A stretch of 64,000 nucleotides of DNA. It comes from Methanoregulaceae archaeon. GTDB taxonomy: Bacteria > Armatimonadota > Fimbriimonadia > Fimbriimonadales > Fimbriimonadaceae. The stretch is from the NCBI GenBank assembly GCA_020850325.1, contig JADZEW010000015.1, positions 62,001 through 126,000 on the forward strand, read 5' to 3'. The notes beneath the pieces are model-generated. The model did not search any database. It was not told the origin of the DNA and saw only the letters and a list, made by a program, of their open reading frames with translations. This document shows positions 24,693-33,536 of the stretch, in pieces (positions within the stretch are counted from its first letter, which is position 1; each line of letters begins with the position of its first letter). Made by a program: the position numbers and the translations under genes.

Positions 24693-26165
24693 ATGAAGAG
24701 AGCCCTTGGGTCACTTCTAATCGGGATTGCGGCCGTGTCCGCACTGGCGCAATCGTCATTCACCATCGTGCGTCCGGCGGATGGCTCGAGGGTGCGGGAG
24801 AACATTCGTCTCCTGTTCCCAATGAACAGCATCCCCGACACGGGTTATGTCGGCATTTACATCGGCGGCAAGTTCGTCGAGGCTCTGGTTCCCCCGAAGG
24901 GTGCGAACTATCGCTACTACGATATCGACACGAAGGCCCGCGGAATCCAAGATGGCCCACTGACCATCGAGGCCGTCCTCTTTGTTGATTTCGCCGACAA
25001 GCCGCGGATCGTCGATCGCTCGGAGATTCAGGTCACCGTCGCGAACTCCGCGAACATTGACATCCCTGATGCCGGATTCAAGCTCGCTTACCGGTTCCGA
25101 CCTGGAACTGAGTGGGTTTATAGCCTCACTCAGAAGGTTGCGATCAGCAATCTCAGCGAGACGATGGCGAATACGACCAGCCGCCAGTCGCTGCTGGCCG
25201 GTGCTGACGCCGAGCACATTCGACTGCTTTACGCCGTCGACAACACCTACGCGGGTGGCGACGGCTTGGTGCGAATCCAGGCGCTCCCCGAAAAAGGCAA
25301 GCGCACGCTTTCGCTGACCACCGAGGATTCGGATGTGTCGCGAACCTTCGAGGACTATCAGGTTCACCCGATCTACATGCGGCTGAACTCGATTGGCCAG
25401 CAGGTCTTTGGCAGTGTTCCTCGCTACTTCCCACTTGAGGGCACGGCCGGTGAGGGCTTCCGCACCGATCTCTTCGTTCCCTACCCGTTGCCGACGCTGC
25501 CGAGTGCACGGATTCGTGCCGGTGGTCTGTACCCAGCAAAATTTCAACTGGGCGACCTCGATTTGAGCCGGATCGATGATCTGAAGTCTCTCGTCACCGA
25601 CATCGAGCCGGTGCGAGGCGAGTTCGTCGGCGTCGAGTGGCAGAACGGCCATCCCTGCGTAAGACTTCGCCATTCGCTTTCGGGTCGCGATCCTCGCGGT
25701 GCCACCGAGACCCAGCAGAGTCGGGTCCGCGGAGCGCAGAGCATTGAGGAAGACATTTGGTTCGCACTCGATCTCGGCACGGTTGTTAAGATGGTTCGTA
25801 CCTATACGATCGATGCTCGGATTGCTGCCCAGAACACGGGAACCGCTGGTGGCGGCGGAACCGCCGCTGGTGGTGGTGCGGCCGGAGGCCGAGCCGGCAA
25901 CGCGGGCGGCGGTGCTGGCGCAGTTGCCAACTGGAGGCTCCCCGACATCATTCGTCGTGAGCTGAGACAGTTCGGTGGCGACGCACCACGCGCTGGCGGT
26001 CAGGGCCGCGGTGGCGGCCGCCAAGAGGGCGGTGGCCCAGGTGTCGCTGGTAGCGGTGCTGGTGGCGCGGCTGTTGGCGGAGCTGGTGGAGGCCGATCGG
26101 GCGCTCCTGCTGGTACTCGCGTTGTGCGAATCACGGTCGAACAAGTGTTCGAGCTCGAGAAGTAA
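24693..26165 (+). CDS. Hypothetical exported protein with Gly/Ala-rich region
   Basis: A 490-residue protein starting at ATG 24693, chosen because GGAGG (24679-24683) lies 9 nt upstream and the N-terminus is a clean Sec signal (KRALGSLLIGIAAVSALAQ). CATAAT at 24642-24647 may be its -10. Residues about 20-120 look like an Ig-type beta domain (FTIVRPADGSRVRENIRLLF), followed by a larger beta-rich domain. Residues about 385-470 are a low-complexity stretch of Gly, Ala and Arg (GGGGTAAGGGAAGGRAG), and the last 20 return to ordinary sequence. tatC follows 6 nt downstream. No function recognised. Confidence 0.75.
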   Translation: MKRALGSLLIGIAAVSALAQSSFTIVRPADGSRVRENIRLLFPMNSIPDTGYVGIYIGGKFVEALVPPKGANYRYYDIDTKARGIQDGPLTIEAVLFVDFADKPRIVDRSEIQVTVANSANIDIPDAGFKLAYRFRPGTEWVYSLTQKVAISNLSETMANTTSRQSLLAGADAEHIRLLYAVDNTYAGGDGLVRIQALPEKGKRTLSLTTEDSDVSRTFEDYQVHPIYMRLNSIGQQVFGSVPRYFPLEGTAGEGFRTDLFVPYPLPTLPSARIRAGGLYPAKFQLGDLDLSRIDDLKSLVTDIEPVRGEFVGVEWQNGHPCVRLRHSLSGRDPRGATETQQSRVRGAQSIEEDIWFALDLGTVVKMVRTYTIDARIAAQNTGTAGGGGTAAGGGAAGGRAGNAGGGAGAVANWRLPDIIRRELRQFGGDAPRAGGQGRGGGRQEGGGPGVAGSGAGGAAVGGAGGGRSGAPAGTRVVRITVEQVFELEK

Positions 26166-26171
26166 GAACGA

Positions 26172-27002
26172 ATGCCCGTTGCTCGTAAGAGCCGGAGCCT
26201 AGCGCGGAAGCCCTCGGATCCCGAGGACTTCCGCGCTCCTTTGTCAGACCACCTCGATGAGCTCCGCACGCGCCTCTTGCGCAGCATCATGGCCCTGACC
26301 ATCGGTTGGGTGGTGGGGTGGTTTGCCGCGGGCTGGATGAACAAGCTCATCCTCGGCTACATCCTCGGCGCGGTCAAGTCTGGCGCGCCGACGGGTACAT
26401 CGCTGCAAGTCGCGTTCACGGACGCGACCCAGGCCTTCATGCTGCTGCTTAGGCAGTCATTCATGCTCGGCCTCGTGTTGGCCCTCCCCTTCATCGTGGT
26501 TCAGATTTGGGGGTTCATTGCCCCCGGCCTCAAGCAGTCGGAGCGTGAACCGATTCGCAAAGTGCTGCCTCTGTCGATCGTGCTGTTCTTCATGGGGGTC
26601 TACTTCTGCTGGCTGGTGTTGCCGGCGACTTTCAGCTGGTTCGCCGGCTTCCTCGGCAGCTTCCCGGAAGCGGAACTCAACCAGAATCCCGAGAATCTGG
26701 TGCTCTTTGCCCTCAAGATGATGGCGGCCTTCGGAATCTGCTTCCAACTGCCCCTGGTCGTCTTCGGATTGGGCAAGGCGGGTGTCCTCTCGCCCGACAC
26801 GCTAATGCAGTATTGGCGTCAAGCCACCGTGTTTATCTTCTTCGTAGCCGCTGCGATCACGCCGAGCCAGGATCCGATCAGCATGCTCATGATGGCGTTG
26901 CCGCTGACGATCCTCTTCATCATCAGCGTGTACGCCGTGAAGCTCACCACCAAGGCTCTGCCCAAGCCGGAAGAAATCGTCGTGTTTGACGATCAGGAGT
27001 AG
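26172..27002 (+). CDS. tatC: Sec-independent protein translocase TatC
   Basis: A 276-residue membrane protein with six helices, the core of the twin-arginine translocase that recognises RR signal peptides. The N-terminal signature DHLDELRTRLLRSI at about 20-33 and the FIVVQIWGFIAPGLKQSERE block before helix 3 are diagnostic. Only 6 nt separate it from the preceding gene and 1 nt from the following helicase gene. tatA/tatB are not in the window. A probable client is the RR-signal oxidoreductase at 4024. Confidence 0.95.
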   Translation: MPVARKSRSLARKPSDPEDFRAPLSDHLDELRTRLLRSIMALTIGWVVGWFAAGWMNKLILGYILGAVKSGAPTGTSLQVAFTDATQAFMLLLRQSFMLGLVLALPFIVVQIWGFIAPGLKQSEREPIRKVLPLSIVLFFMGVYFCWLVLPATFSWFAGFLGSFPEAELNQNPENLVLFALKMMAAFGICFQLPLVVFGLGKAGVLSPDTLMQYWRQATVFIFFVAAAITPSQDPISMLMMALPLTILFIISVYAVKLTTKALPKPEEIVVFDDQE

Positions 27003-27003
27003 C

Positions 27004-29253
27004 GTGCACGAACCCTCGTATGCCGAGGCGCTGAGTTTCTTCGGGGAGCAAATCGTCCACCTCGAAGAAATCCCCGGGCGGAAGGCCCACTTCTTGGAGC
27101 CGGGGGCTGCGATGCATCCGCAACTCAGTGAGCGCCTGGAGTCGTCCGGCAAGTGGCCGCTCTACGTTCACCAAGCGCTTGCCTACGATGCCGCTCAGCA
27201 GGGCAAGGACGTGCTGTTGGTCACCGGCACCGCAAGCGGCAAGACACTCGGCTACCATCTGCCCACGCTCCAAGCCTGGCTGACTGAGCCATCGGTCCGA
27301 GCGATGTATCTGTTCCCGACCAAGGCGCTCGCCCAAGAACAAGCTGGCAAGTTCAATGACCTCGGCAAGCCTTGGGGATTGCGCGCTGCGACCTACGACG
27401 GCGACACCCCGCAGAGCCAGAGAAGCGCCATCCGCCGCGGAGCCGACGTGGTCCTCACCAACCCCGACATGCTTCATGTGGGCATCCTGCCCTCCCACGA
27501 GTTGTGGACGACGTTCCTCAAGCGATTGCGCTACATCGTGATCGATGAGATGCACGTGTACCGTGGAGTCTTCGGTTCTCACGTTGGTAACGTGATCCGC
27601 CGACTGCTGAGGCTGTGTGAGTGGCACCAGAACCGGCCGCAGATCATCGCGTGTACGGCAACGATCGGAAATCCCAGCCAGGTCTTTCGACAACTGACGG
27701 GCCGAACACCCGTGGTTATCGACGACGACGGCTCGCCGCAATCTTCGCGAACCTTCGTGTTCTGGAATCCGCCGATGATCGATGCGCAGACTCGGGCGAG
27801 CGCGAACCTCGCTACCTCCGAGATCATGGCGACCCTGCTCGAAACCGGCCAGCGGGCCATGGCGTTCTGCCGAGCACGGGTGAGCACCGAACTCGTGCTC
27901 CGCTCCACCCGAGCCAGGCTCGAGCGGGGTTCGATTCCGCCGGAATCGGTGGAGAGCTATCGGGCGGGATACACGCCCAAGGAGCGGCGGCAGATCGAGA
28001 AATCGCTCTTCAAGGGCGAATTGCGCGGGCTGATCGCGACCAACGCCATGGAACTCGGAGTCGATGTCGGCGGCTTAGATGCGGTCGTCATGAACGGGTA
28101 CCCCGGCACGGTCTCCAGTTTCTGGCAACAATCCGGCCGAGCGGGCCGGGGCCCAACGCCCGGCCTCGCGATCCTGGTCGCACGAGATGATCCTTTAGAG
28201 CAGTTTCTAATAAGAAATCCTGAACAAATCCTGGACAAGACCGTCGAGAGCGTGGCGCTTGACCCGGAGAATCCGACGATTCTGGCCGATCAACTCATGT
28301 GCGCTGCTCACGAACGCCCGGTGGGAGTAAGCGAACTTGCCGCATTTGGCGACTCGGCGTTGAGTCTGGCCGAGGAAATGGATCGCGCGGGCGTGCTGGC
28401 TTTTCAAGGCGGGCGGTTCTACTACCCCGCTCACGAATCACCGTCGCGGATGATCAACATCCGAAGCGCGGGCGGAGCGGCGATCACCTTGATGGTCGGC
28501 AATGAGCCGCTCGGTTCCATGGAGCGCAGTCGCGCCTTGCAGAATGCCCATGCTGGTGCGGTCTACCTGCATCGCGGACAGAGCTTCCTCGTCGATGAGC
28601 TGGATCTGGAGGCCGCAGTTGCCCGGCTCCACGCCGAGGAAGTGCCGTACTACACCCAGCCCATCACCCAGTCGCTTACGGAGGGGGTGGCCGAGATCGA
28701 AGCGTTTGAGATGCCTCTCGGAACCGCGGCCCTCGCTCGAATCCGGGTCACCGATGCCGTCGTGGGCTACAAGCAAAAGGCCCTCGACGGCGAGCGGGTT
28801 CTCGGCATCTACGACCTTGATCTGCCCAGCGAGACCTTCGAGACCCATGCCGTTCGGTTCGATCTCTCCAATACTCCGCCGAGGGACATGGCCCGGGAAG
28901 ATCCGATGGGGTACCTGGCCGCCATCCACGGTTGTGAGCACGCCTTGATGGCGGTAGCGCCGTTTCTCGCTGGCTGCGATCGAGGGGACTTGGGCTCGTC
29001 GTGGTACGGCGTCTTTCCTGAGACACTCGCTCCGGTGATCTTTGTGTTCGACCGGGTTCCGGGCGGTGTTGGGCTCGCCGAGCGCCTTGCTGATCAACGT
29101 GTGACCTGGATCCGATCCGCGTGGCGATTGCTGGACAGCTGCCCGTGTACCGAGGGGTGCCCAGCGTGCCTGCTCAGCACGCGGTGCGAAGCGAACAACG
29201 AAGTCCTCGACAAGTTCGGCGCACGACGACTCCTTGAACTCCTGGCCGACTAG
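27004..29253 (+). CDS. MrfA/YprA-like DEAD/DEAH-box helicase with C-terminal zinc cluster
   Basis: A 749-residue superfamily 2 helicase. Motif I is VTGTASGKTLGYHLP, motif II is VIDEMHVYRG (DEMH), then CTATIGNPSQ (motif III), TNAMELGVDVGGLD (motif V) and QQSGRAGRGP (motif VI). The C-terminal DUF1998-like domain ends in a CPCTEGCPACL...C cluster that in MrfA binds a metal. MrfA is a DNA-repair helicase for mitomycin-type damage in Bacillus; that role is transferred by homology. The GTG at 27004 follows AGGAG (26995-26999), is 1 nt after the tatC stop, and gives the expected N-terminus; the frame extends upstream to 26986 inside tatC. Confidence 0.88.
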   Translation: MHEPSYAEALSFFGEQIVHLEEIPGRKAHFLEPGAAMHPQLSERLESSGKWPLYVHQALAYDAAQQGKDVLLVTGTASGKTLGYHLPTLQAWLTEPSVRAMYLFPTKALAQEQAGKFNDLGKPWGLRAATYDGDTPQSQRSAIRRGADVVLTNPDMLHVGILPSHELWTTFLKRLRYIVIDEMHVYRGVFGSHVGNVIRRLLRLCEWHQNRPQIIACTATIGNPSQVFRQLTGRTPVVIDDDGSPQSSRTFVFWNPPMIDAQTRASANLATSEIMATLLETGQRAMAFCRARVSTELVLRSTRARLERGSIPPESVESYRAGYTPKERRQIEKSLFKGELRGLIATNAMELGVDVGGLDAVVMNGYPGTVSSFWQQSGRAGRGPTPGLAILVARDDPLEQFLIRNPEQILDKTVESVALDPENPTILADQLMCAAHERPVGVSELAAFGDSALSLAEEMDRAGVLAFQGGRFYYPAHESPSRMINIRSAGGAAITLMVGNEPLGSMERSRALQNAHAGAVYLHRGQSFLVDELDLEAAVARLHAEEVPYYTQPITQSLTEGVAEIEAFEMPLGTAALARIRVTDAVVGYKQKALDGERVLGIYDLDLPSETFETHAVRFDLSNTPPRDMAREDPMGYLAAIHGCEHALMAVAPFLAGCDRGDLGSSWYGVFPETLAPVIFVFDRVPGGVGLAERLADQRVTWIRSAWRLLDSCPCTEGCPACLLSTRCEANNEVLDKFGARRLLELLAD

Positions 29254-29267
29254 AAAACCTACTTCGG

Positions 29268-29273
29268 TATTCT
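29268..29273 (+). promoter_or_regulatory. -10 box of the CPA2 antiporter gene, leaderless type
   Basis: TATTCT ends 6 nt before ATG 29280. It lies 14 nt after the helicase stop. No Shine-Dalgarno and no good -35. Confidence 0.45.
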
Positions 29274-29279
29274 CTCTTG

Positions 29280-31046
29280 ATGCACCAGACCCATCTGATA
29301 GCGATCATTAGTGCGGGCCTGGGGTTGGCGTTCATCTTCGGGCTGATCGCTAATCGACTCCGGCTCCCGCTGCTTGTCGGCTACCTTGCCGCGGGTCTGG
29401 TCGTGGGCCCATTTACGCCGGGGTTTGTTGCCGATCAAGGACTCGCGACCCAACTCTCCGAGATCGGCGTGAGCCTGCTCATGTTTGGGGTCGGACTTCA
29501 CTTCTCCATCCGCGATCTGCTGTCGGTGAAAAACATTGCCATCCCTGGCGCCCTGGCGCAAATCGGAATGGCCACCCTGCTCGGCCTACTGGTGACCCGG
29601 CTGTGGGGTTGGTCGCTCACGGCCGGCATCGTGTTCGGTCTCTGTCTTTCGGTGGCGAGCACGGTTGTTCTTCTGCGGGCATTGGCGGACCGAGGAGAAA
29701 TCGAGACGATCAACGGCCGAATTGCCGTTGGCTGGCTGATCGTCGAAGACCTCATCACTGTCATCGCGCTGGTGGCGATGCCCGTCGTTGCTCAGGCCCT
29801 GCAATCCGGCCCCGATTCGAATGGCCAGATCATCGCCACGCTCGCGATAACGTTCTTGAAGGTGGCCTGCTTTGTAGGTCTGATGCTGATTGTCGGCAAG
29901 CGACTGATTCCGCGGGTCCTCGGACGGGTCGCCCGCAGTGGCTCGAAAGAGCTATTCACGGTCGGAGTCCTGGCAATCGCCTTGGGCGTAGCGTTTGGTT
30001 CTGCCGCCCTGTTCGGGGTTTCTCCGGCGCTGGGGGCGTTCTTCGCGGGCGTCATTCTCAGCGAGTCAGACTTGGCTTACCAAGCGGGTGCCGAGACTCG
30101 ACCCGTACAAGACGCGTTCACCGTGCTGTTCTTCGTGGCGATCGGAATGCTGTTCGACCCCTCTGTGCTCCTCAGCCATCCATGGCATTTGTTGGCTGCG
30201 CTTTCGATCGTCATGGTCGGCAAATCGTTGGCCGCGCTGGTGATCGTGATGTTGTTCAAGTTCCCAGTGGCGACGGCCTTGCTGATTTCGGCGAGCCTGG
30301 CGCAGATCGGCGAGTTCTCCTTCGTGCTCGTGGCGATGGGCATTCAGCTCAAGCTCATGCCGCCCGAGGCGCTGAGCATTGTGGTCGCGACGGCGGTCTT
30401 GTCGATCGGACTCAACCCGGCCGTGTTCCAAAGTCTTGAGCCAATCAAGCAGTTCGCTCAGAAGAACCCGCGCTTCGCGAAGATGATGCGGACGCGGAAT
30501 CGACGGGCCGCGCGGCTGATCGATATCGACCCCGATGAGTTGCAGGATCATGTCGTTCTGGTCGGTTTTGGCGGGGTGGGGCAGACCATCGCCAAGGCTC
30601 TTGTGGCCGAACACATCAGCTTCTCCGTCGTCGAACAAAACCCGGACAGCTTCGAAATCGCCTCAAAGCGCGGTTGCCAATCGGTCTTTGGCGACGCCTC
30701 CCGCGAGGAGATTCTCAAGCACGCCGGGGTCAAGAACGCCAAAATGCTGGTGCTGGCCATACCTGCGAACTCGGCCACCCGCGAGATCATCCGGGCCGCG
30801 CGGGCGCTTAACCCGCGAATCCTCGTTAGCGTCCGCACTCACGACGCCGCCGAGGCGATCGACGTCAAGCGCATCGGTGTCGATCGGGTCGTGGCCGCCG
30901 AACTCGAACTCGCGCTCGAACTTGCGCACTACGTCATTGAGTCCTATGATCGAAGTCCGGAGCGAGTCGATGGAACGATCGACGAAGTGCGTAAACAGGA
31001 GCTGGAAGCTATCGCCCTCCAATCCGAGAACCCGCCTTTGGCGTAG
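29280..31046 (+). CDS. CPA2-family monovalent cation/H+ antiporter with RCK_N domain (YbaL/KefC type)
   Basis: A 588-residue membrane antiporter. The first 380 residues form about 12 helices with the CPA2 pattern (LGLAFIFGLIANRLRLPLLV, then LGAFFAGVILSESD). Residues about 420-540 are an RCK/TrkA-N nucleotide-binding domain (VVLVGFGGVGQTIAKALVAE, a Rossmann GxGxxG, and VVEQNPDSFEIA). Such proteins exchange K+ (or Na+) for protons and are gated by nucleotides or glutathione adducts. ATG 29280 is preferred over the TTG at 29277 because of the -10 box spacing. Together with the KimA-like importer it gives the window two K+-linked transporters. Confidence 0.9.
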   Translation: MHQTHLIAIISAGLGLAFIFGLIANRLRLPLLVGYLAAGLVVGPFTPGFVADQGLATQLSEIGVSLLMFGVGLHFSIRDLLSVKNIAIPGALAQIGMATLLGLLVTRLWGWSLTAGIVFGLCLSVASTVVLLRALADRGEIETINGRIAVGWLIVEDLITVIALVAMPVVAQALQSGPDSNGQIIATLAITFLKVACFVGLMLIVGKRLIPRVLGRVARSGSKELFTVGVLAIALGVAFGSAALFGVSPALGAFFAGVILSESDLAYQAGAETRPVQDAFTVLFFVAIGMLFDPSVLLSHPWHLLAALSIVMVGKSLAALVIVMLFKFPVATALLISASLAQIGEFSFVLVAMGIQLKLMPPEALSIVVATAVLSIGLNPAVFQSLEPIKQFAQKNPRFAKMMRTRNRRAARLIDIDPDELQDHVVLVGFGGVGQTIAKALVAEHISFSVVEQNPDSFEIASKRGCQSVFGDASREEILKHAGVKNAKMLVLAIPANSATREIIRAARALNPRILVSVRTHDAAEAIDVKRIGVDRVVAAELELALELAHYVIESYDRSPERVDGTIDEVRKQELEAIALQSENPPLA

Positions 31047-31065
31047 CCAGAATCGCGGTATCCCG

Positions 31066-31071
31066 CATAAT
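31066..31071 (+). promoter_or_regulatory. -10 box of pfkA, leaderless type
   Basis: CATAAT ends 8 nt before the GTG at 31080, which has no Shine-Dalgarno. No clear -35. Confidence 0.45.
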
Positions 31072-31079
31072 CGAAGACC

Positions 31080-32042
31080 GTGAAGCGAATCGGAGTCATC
31101 ACCAGCGGAGGCGACGCCCCGGGCATGAACGCGGCCATCAGAGCCGTGGTTCGCGCGGCGATTGGCCGCGGAGCCAGCGTGGTCGGATTCACCCACGGCT
31201 ACGAGGGCATTATCGACGATGAGGCGATGCCCCTCGACTCGATCAGTGTCGGAGGCATCATTAGTCGCGGCGGCACCATGCTCCGCAGCGCACGCAGCAA
31301 GACGTTCATGACGGAAGACGGCCGAGACCGCGCCGTCGGGGTTCTGCGCAAGCACGAGCTCGAGGGACTCGTGGTGATCGGGGGCGACGGTTCGCTCCGA
31401 GGTGCATTGGCCTTGCATGACGAGTTTGGATTTCCCGTCATGGGCGTGCCCGGGTCGATCGATAACGACATCTCGGGGACGGACTTTTCGATCGGCTTCG
31501 ATACCGCGGTGAATGCGGCGCTGGAGGCGATCGACCGCGTCCGCGACACGGCCTACAGCCACGAGCGCATCTTTGTGATCGAGGTCATGGGCCGACAGAA
31601 TGGGTTTATCGCGCTCGAGGCTGGGCTGGCCGGCGGTGCGGAAGCGATCCTCATTCCTGAAGTGCCCTACTCGCTGATGGAGATTTGCACCGACATGAAA
31701 CGAGCGGCCGTGCGCGGCAAAAGAAGCTCGATCATCATCGTCGCCGAGGGCGCGGCCCGCGCCTCGGACATCAAGGACTTCATCGAGAAGAACACCGGCT
31801 TCGAGGCTCGGCAGCTGGTGCTGGGGCACATGCAACGCGGAGGCAGTCCGACCGCCTTCGACCGCGTGCTGGCCTTACGGCTGGGTGCCTTGGCGGCAAA
31901 CCGCCTGATCAGTGGCTACACCGCCGAGATGGTGGGCGTCGACGGTGTGAAGCTCGTGAGCCACCCGCTGTCGTATGTGCTGAGCACCGAGCGGGCCATC
32001 GACCCCGAAAAGCTGCTGCTGGCTGGCGTCATGGCGCAATAA
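31080..32042 (+). CDS. pfkA: ATP-dependent 6-phosphofructokinase
   Basis: A 320-residue group I phosphofructokinase of glycolysis. The N-terminal GGDAPGMNAAIRAVVR loop, the nucleotide loop IGGDGSLRGA, the catalytic PGSIDNDISGTD and VMGRQNGFIALEAG are all present. Gly in both GGDGS and PGSID is the pattern of the ATP-dependent enzyme; PPi-dependent enzymes have Asp and Lys at these places. Length matches bacterial PfkA. The GTG start has a -10 box 8 nt upstream. Confidence 0.95.
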   Translation: MKRIGVITSGGDAPGMNAAIRAVVRAAIGRGASVVGFTHGYEGIIDDEAMPLDSISVGGIISRGGTMLRSARSKTFMTEDGRDRAVGVLRKHELEGLVVIGGDGSLRGALALHDEFGFPVMGVPGSIDNDISGTDFSIGFDTAVNAALEAIDRVRDTAYSHERIFVIEVMGRQNGFIALEAGLAGGAEAILIPEVPYSLMEICTDMKRAAVRGKRSSIIIVAEGAARASDIKDFIEKNTGFEARQLVLGHMQRGGSPTAFDRVLALRLGALAANRLISGYTAEMVGVDGVKLVSHPLSYVLSTERAIDPEKLLLAGVMAQ

Positions 32043-32102
32043 AGGCTTAAGTTATCCGATCTTTCCTTGACTGCTCGAGAGTTTAGGAGGAGAATGCGAT
32101 TC

Positions 32103-33360
32103 ATGAGCCGATCGCCACTCGTGTTGTTCACCGCGCTAGGGTTAATCCTGACCGTCACCTCTGGCGCTCAAACGACGGAACGAGAGCGGTTCGACCGTCA
32201 CATGCGAGCCTTCGAGTCGGCCAAGCAGAAGGGTGACATGAAGGCCGCCGAAGTCGAACTAAAGCAGGCGTTGCAGTACGGCCAGACGGACTACGCTGCG
32301 CATAGCCTCGCCTGGGTGTACCAGCGGCAGCGACGGTTTGAAGAGGCCTATACGCTTTCGCACGAGGTTGTCAGGGCAACTCGGTCCGACACCGATCACT
32401 CTGATGGGGTTGGTTGGAGCTGCCGTCGACGTGATTGAACTCGGGGATGCCAAGGCGGCTTTGGCGGAAGCCGATCGACGAGGCTTCTTTCAAGGTCATG
32501 GTTGGGTCAGCGATACGCTTCGGCGTCAGGTCGAGCTAGTGCGGGAGATGTCGGAGCCTGCGGTCTATGAGCTGACCTGGTCGATCCCGAGATCGACGTG
32601 GGATAAGACTGGGAAGGCGAAGACCTTTGTTTTTCCGGTGAAACGACACGCTCTCCAGACCGTGGACTATCGAATCGACGGCACGGCCAACTTGATTGAT
32701 GTATCACTGCCCGGCGAAACGGCCTACTCGATTTCACCAGCGGGCGATGGACCCGTCATCGTCAAGGCGAAGGCTACATTGCTACCAGACCTAGTGCCCC
32801 TTCGAGAACGGAAGCGCATGGCTTCATGGAAGATGCCCGCGTCAGATTCGATCTTGCCCGCACTTTTCTATGGTCGCGAGAAGATCGATCCGAGTTACGA
32901 CCCATGCCGCGAACTTGCAGCAACCCTGAGAAAGGCAAATGCTTGGGATACGATGCAAGCCTTCCTCGACTGGCGAATGGCCAACATCACATACGCCCCG
33001 CCCCCCGCCGGCAATACTCTCAAGACCATTCTGAGTTCGAAGAAGGGAGTTTGCCACCACTCAGCTTATCTGGCGGCAAGTCTTGCCCGTGCCGTCGGCA
33101 TCGAAGCGGTGGTCGTCGGCGGATTCGTACTTCCGGACAGAGGAGAGTTTAGGGAGGTCGAGGGCTCGCACGGTTGGACCGAGTTCAGAATCCCTGGCGG
33201 ACGCTGGATCGAGTTCGAGTCGCAGGATGGCAACTCGCTGGGCAAGTTTATGGCTCGCAGGCACTACCTCCGATATCGCGCCCAAGATGCGACCTCGCCC
33301 GAGATCAGGGAAGCGATTTCCTGTCAGGGTTTCAAAGTTTCCGGAAAGCGCATTCGCTGA
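32103..33360 (+). pseudogene. Exported TPR/transglutaminase-like gene split by a frameshift
   Basis: The ATG at 32103 (AGGAGG at 32085-32090) opens a Sec signal (MSRSPLVLFTALGLILTV) and TPR-like helices in frame with 32067-32438, which stops at 32438. Between about 32385 and 32440 homology passes to another frame (open from 32338), which continues TPR-like (LVGAAVDVIELGDAKAALAE). It then gives a beta domain and a transglutaminase core with the Cys in SSKKGVCHHSAYLAASLARA, His in GSHGWTEFRI and an Asp-type partner nearby. The shift is equal to one extra or two missing bases; no classic slippery heptamer is present. Either a sequencing error, a recent loss, or recoding. The second part alone would lack the signal peptide. 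Confidence 0.65.
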
Positions 33361-33377
33361 CCGTATAGCTAGAGCTT

Positions 33378-33414
33378 TTGCCGGGATTTGAACCTATAAC
33401 GACAAACCCGGCAA
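33378..33414 (+). terminator. Stem-loop after the transglutaminase gene
   Basis: TTGCCGGG (33378-33385) pairs with CCCGGCAA (33407-33414), and TTTG (33387-33390) with CAAA (33403-33406), closing a 12-nt loop with a one-base bulge. T-rich DNA follows at about 33433-33440. Likely end of the transcript from 32103. The rest of the 33361-33536 gap holds the flagellin leader. Confidence 0.5.
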
Positions 33415-33536
33415 TATTGCTTATTTCCCCGTATTTTTACTAGGTTAAATCCTGACAATCTTGCGGAACAAAACCTGTGGATGTTAGCAGGGCCGCCTAG
33501 GATGGCCGCCCTAAGCGATCACGGAGGAAACGCAAC

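Noticed and set aside
24756-26144. 462-codon open frame on the minus strand
   Set aside because: Antisense shadow of the exported Gly-rich protein gene, with no recognisable motif or start signal.
33371-33414. Possible tRNA 3' end on the minus strand (GGTTCAAATCCCGGCA resembles a T-arm and acceptor)
   Set aside because: The five bases before the TTC loop do not pair with the CCCGG that follows, and no anticodon or D-arm can be drawn upstream. The sequence is better explained as a stem-loop.
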